A stretch of 8,071 nucleotides of DNA, taken from positions 1,371,137 through 1,379,207 of the forward strand of contig CP058706.1 in NCBI GenBank assembly GCA_013414725.1. The letters are read 5' to 3'. This DNA is from Coxiellaceae bacterium. Lineage in GTDB: Bacteria; Pseudomonadota; Gammaproteobacteria; GCA-013414725. Below the pieces are notes generated by a model. The model ran no database searches, was not told the origin of the DNA, and saw nothing but the letters and a program-made list of their open reading frames with translations. Both the position numbers and the translations under genes were made by a program. This document shows, one piece after another, positions 6,681 through 8,071 of the stretch. Position 1 is the stretch's first letter, and every line of letters begins with the position of its first letter.

Positions 6681-6992
6681 CTGGCTATCTAATGATATTG
6701 GATCACCATAATTTTCTAAGGTGTCTGGGAAATTTTTGGGTTTATTTTCCTGTTTCAGGATATTTTGATGTTTAGGAGGACTGTATTGGTATAGTTTAAC
6801 TTTGGAAGTTATTCCATCTATGTTATTTTGTCCTGCATAATGATCTAGTAATTCTTTTGAAGAGCTGACAATAGAAATTCTTTTTGGTGGTTCTTTAAAT
6901 TTTTTATATGCTCTATGAGTAATTCAGGTTTAATCGGATTAAAATCATTAAATTCAGAGGCTATTGTAGAATCACGAGTAGTAACTAATACC
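6640..6992 (-). pseudogene. Connecting part of the giant gene between HAD-like and kinase-like segments
   Basis: After the frameshift at 7037-7042 the reading goes on as ALIKNLNWLKEIGIKVLVTT, is broken by a lost A at 6900-6905, and continues ISIVSSSKELLDHYAG, VKLYQYSPPKHQNILKQ and NFPDTLENYGDPISLDSQ up to the lost A at 6650-6654. The latter part is polar and Pro/Asn-rich like an interdomain linker. No stop codons remain in the restored frame. Confidence 0.6.
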
Positions 6993-7196
6993 TTAATGCC
7001 TATTTCTTTGAGCCAATTTAGGTTCTTTATTAGGGCTTTTTTCGTGCTGTGAAGCAGGAAGCATGTCGTCTAAATCTAGACATATGCAGTCATTTCTTCT
7101 TGGATTGGCTATAACTTGATTTATATCAGTAAGTGTGGCGAAGGCTAATTTTACCTGTTTCATATCACACTGCTCTTGCTTCTCGAATTTCGTCAA
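6993..7196 (-). CDS. N-terminal fragment of giant gene, HAD-like
   Basis: A 67-residue frame opening at TTG 7196, with a better start at ATG 7163 (MKQVKLAFATLTDINQVI). CICLDLDDML at about 7085-7055 has the hydrophobic strand plus D-x-D-D of HAD motif I, and the restored continuation KVLVTTRD fits HAD motif II (hhhh-T/S). In HAD enzymes the first Asp is the nucleophile. Motifs III and IV were not found, so the segment may be vestigial. The last residues (KSPNKEPKLAQRNRH) follow an extra A in 7037-7042 and are out of frame. A second candidate start is ATG 7206 (MPKVDEIREARAV), which needs another frameshift. AAGAG lies about 9 bases upstream of ATG 7163, a weak ribosome binding site. Confidence 0.55.
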   Translation of the reverse strand: MTKFEKQEQCDMKQVKLAFATLTDINQVIANPRRNDCICLDLDDMLPASQHEKSPNKEPKLAQRNRH

Positions 7197-7237
7197 CCTT
7201 TGGCATATCTTAGCAAAGATACATTAAGGTAAACTTA

Positions 7238-7257
7238 AAAATTCATGCATGAATTTT
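7238..7257. promoter_or_regulatory. Perfect 20-bp palindrome upstream of the giant gene
   Basis: AAAATTCATGCATGAATTTT is a perfect 10+10 palindrome. It ends 31 bp upstream of the ATG at 7206 and 74 bp upstream of the ATG at 7163, on the promoter side of the minus-strand gene, so it could be the operator of a dimeric regulator. No other copy was noticed in the window. A nearby promoter is only suggested: TTTACC, about 16 bases, then TAAGAT ending at 7207 on the minus strand. Confidence 0.4.
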
Positions 7258-7335
7258 CTAGCACTGATGTGAATTAAAGCAGGCACAAAAGCTAAGAGAA
7301 TGGAGTAAAATTTATTAACTTAACAAGGCGTTACA

Positions 7336-7438
7336 ATGAGCAAGAAAAACGAAATTTACTAAAGAATTCAAGTTGGAAGCAGTGAAATTAATGACGGAGC
7401 AAGGTTATACGCCGCTCACCTTGCGGGAAAATTATTGA
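7336..7438 (+). pseudogene. Relic of an IS3-family transposase OrfA (N-terminal 30 or so codons)
   Basis: ATG at 7336 follows AAGGCG by five bases. The reading MSKK, then after removing one A in AAGAAAAACG, KFTKEFKLEAVKLMTEQGYT, is the typical N-terminus of IS3/IS911-type OrfA, a helix-turn-helix protein that starts the transposase. The similarity stops after EQGYT; the following PLTLRENY and TGA do not fit the family, so the rest was deleted or replaced. Together with the frameshift this is a dead remnant. Confidence 0.75.
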
Positions 7439-7620
7439 TGCTGTATCAATTTAGTGAGCGTCCTGCGGAGGTGCTATTCCAGGCCATTGAGGAGGTGATG
7501 AACTGGCCCCGACTTTACTGACACCTCACTAAGTATTTGTTTTACTCTTCCCAGTTACGAACCCAGTAGACTTGCTTAGTTGTAAAATTTTAGACTTAAT
7601 ATGACTGACACTGTAACACC
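7439..7620. other. Intergenic remnant of unknown origin
   Basis: A short open frame (about 7426-7521, + strand) reads KLLMLYQFSERPAEVLFQAI to NWPRLY and stops at 7519-7521. Its amino acids look protein-like and its DNA is richer in G+C than the neighbours, so it may be the tail of a lost insertion-sequence gene joined to the OrfA relic by deletion, but I cannot name it. From 7522 to 7620 I see nothing recognisable. Confidence 0.3.
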
Positions 7621-7622
7621 TT

Positions 7623-7733
7623 CGTCATCTTGCGGCTTGACCGCGAGATCTATCATGCAATGCACAGACTATTAGAATACTTAAGGGTATCCGGTCACTC
7701 CCATGGATCCCGCGGTCAAGCCGCGGGATGACG
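7623..7733. repeat. Paired GC-rich palindromes forming a 111-bp inverted repeat
   Basis: Arm 1 (7623-7653) and arm 2 (7703-7733) are inverted copies, 27 of 31 bases matching, and all four differences are transitions. Each arm is itself a hairpin: ATCTTGCGG/CCGCGAGAT around CTTGA at 7627-7649, and ATCCCGCGG/CCGCGGGAT around TCAAG at 7707-7729. Arm 2 is perfect; arm 1 carries a G:T pair. The 49 bases between are ordinary. This cccgcgg-cttga-ccgcggg motif is, from memory, a common intergenic palindrome of several intracellular bacteria. No flanking target duplication was found. Confidence 0.8.
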
Positions 7734-7741
7734 GGATTTGT

Positions 7742-7788
7742 TTTGATATCGTTTGTCAGATCAAGTGTAGATTTTTACACAATTTTAC
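7742..7788. repeat. Direct repeat, copy 2 (right flank)
   Basis: Second copy of the element at 553-597, same orientation, sharing the 20-base core at 7750-7769. It overlaps the stop codon of the redoxin gene (TAA, 7785-7787). Both copies thus lie at the 3' end of a minus-strand gene. The inner hairpin is weaker than in copy 1 (GTGTA 7765-7769, TACAC 7776-7780). Confidence 0.8.
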
Positions 7789-8071
7789 TCGCGCCACTTG
7801 ATATTACAGCCAATGCTCGGCTTTTGTGTCGCAGCAACGGGATTTCCTGCCAAGAGGTTGTCTAATGCCTGTCGCACATCATGGCCTGTTACAGGAATAC
7901 CATTATTAGGCCGTGAATCGTCCAATTGGCCGTGGTAAACCAATTTTAACTGATGATCAAAAATATAAAACTCAGGGGTGCAAACGGCCTGATAAGCCTT
8001 TGCTACTTCTTGGGTTTCGTCATACAAATAAGGAAATTTAAAATCCAGATCTTTGGCCATTTGGTGCATTT
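7785..8071 (-). CDS. Thioredoxin-like/peroxiredoxin (AhpC/TSA-type) family protein, C-terminal part
   Basis: Partial gene; the frame is open to the window edge and the 5' part is missing, so the Met at 8069 is most likely internal. The 95 visible residues match the C-terminal half of a family of about 180-190-residue thioredoxin-fold proteins: FPYLYDETQEVAKAY, CTPEFYIFD (cis-Pro loop region), LVYHGQLDDSRP, GIPVTGHDVRQALDNLLAG and the ending PSIGCNIKW. The redox-active Cys region of the N-terminal half is outside the window. Such proteins are thought to act as cytoplasmic or exported thiol oxidoreductases or peroxidases. The frame is clean. It converges with ttcA across the whole giant-gene region. 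Confidence 0.9.
   Translation of the reverse strand, partial: MHQMAKDLDFKFPYLYDETQEVAKAYQAVCTPEFYIFDHQLKLVYHGQLDDSRPNNGIPVTGHDVRQALDNLLAGNPVAATQKPSIGCNIKWRE

Larger units (their letters stand above)
600..7206 (-). pseudogene. Giant multidomain effector-like gene broken by about 29 single-base frameshifts
   Basis: Followed codon by codon on the minus strand, the open fragments between 7163 and 600 join into one reading of about 2,194 residues ending at TAA 600-602. Every join needs one base, almost always in an A/T run; the net change makes the length divisible by three. Domain order: HAD-like segment (about 7163-6907), HipA/PI-kinase-like fold (about 6680-5990), Nudix domain (5958-5551), charged Lys/Glu linker (5510-5060), Tyr-His-Gly module (5060-4500), duplicated FGxxW modules with an ankyrin-like pair (3930-2930), about 20 repeats of about 33 residues (3000-821), basic tail ending in SMSR. 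Start: ATG at 7163 is in frame; an upstream ATG at 7206 (MPKVDEIREARAV) would need one more frameshift. I know no named family for the whole. A host-targeted type IV secretion effector or a large toxin is inferred. Whether it is truly dead or only mis-assembled cannot be decided here. Confidence 0.8.

Noticed and set aside
600..7206. Programmed ribosomal frameshifting as the explanation
   Set aside because: Known programmed sites occur once or twice per gene with a slippery heptamer and a stimulator; 29 sites with mostly +1 corrections in plain A/T runs do not fit.
7441..7784. Small RNA or tRNA gene
   Set aside because: Only the paired GC-rich hairpins are structured; no cloverleaf, tRNA consensus boxes or promoter-terminator pair was seen.

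Overview
The window looks like an accessory locus of an AT-rich intracellular gammaproteobacterium, most likely a member of the Legionellales (Legionella, Coxiella, Rickettsiella or Berkiella relatives). This rests on the gammaproteobacterial character of the two flanking housekeeping genes, a very large effector-like protein with degenerate helical repeats, and GC-rich palindromes of a type I remember from intracellular bacteria. No database search was possible, so the lineage is an inference.

Layout: the 3' part of ttcA (tRNA 2-thiocytidine synthetase) lies on the + strand at 1-528. A short gap holds copy 1 of a direct repeat and a hairpin. From about 600 to 7163 (or 7206) the whole minus strand is one giant broken gene. 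An untidy intergenic stretch (7207-7784) then holds a perfect 20-bp palindrome, an IS3-type OrfA relic, a pair of GC-rich hairpins that also pair with each other, and copy 2 of the direct repeat. The 3' part of a thioredoxin-like/peroxiredoxin gene on the minus strand closes the window.

Main result: the eleven or so minus-strand open fragments are not separate genes. Following the reading frame by hand through 29 single-base indels joins them into one protein of about 2,194 residues; the net correction (+21 nt) makes the length from 7163 to 600 exactly divisible by three. Nearly all indels lie in short A/T homopolymers and 25 of 29 are losses. I found no stop codon that needs a base substitution to explain it. 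The locus is therefore either a very recently broken gene or an intact gene damaged by homopolymer errors in the assembly.

Reconstructed protein, N to C: a HAD-like segment; a HipA/PI-kinase-like fold with altered catalytic residues; a Nudix hydrolase domain; a charged linker; an unrecognised module with a Tyr-His-Gly motif; a duplicated 'FGxxW' module with one ankyrin-like helix pair; and about 20 degenerate tandem repeats of about 33 residues, each probably two helices. The architecture fits a secreted type IV effector or toxin acting in a eukaryotic host cell, but nothing in the window proves secretion.
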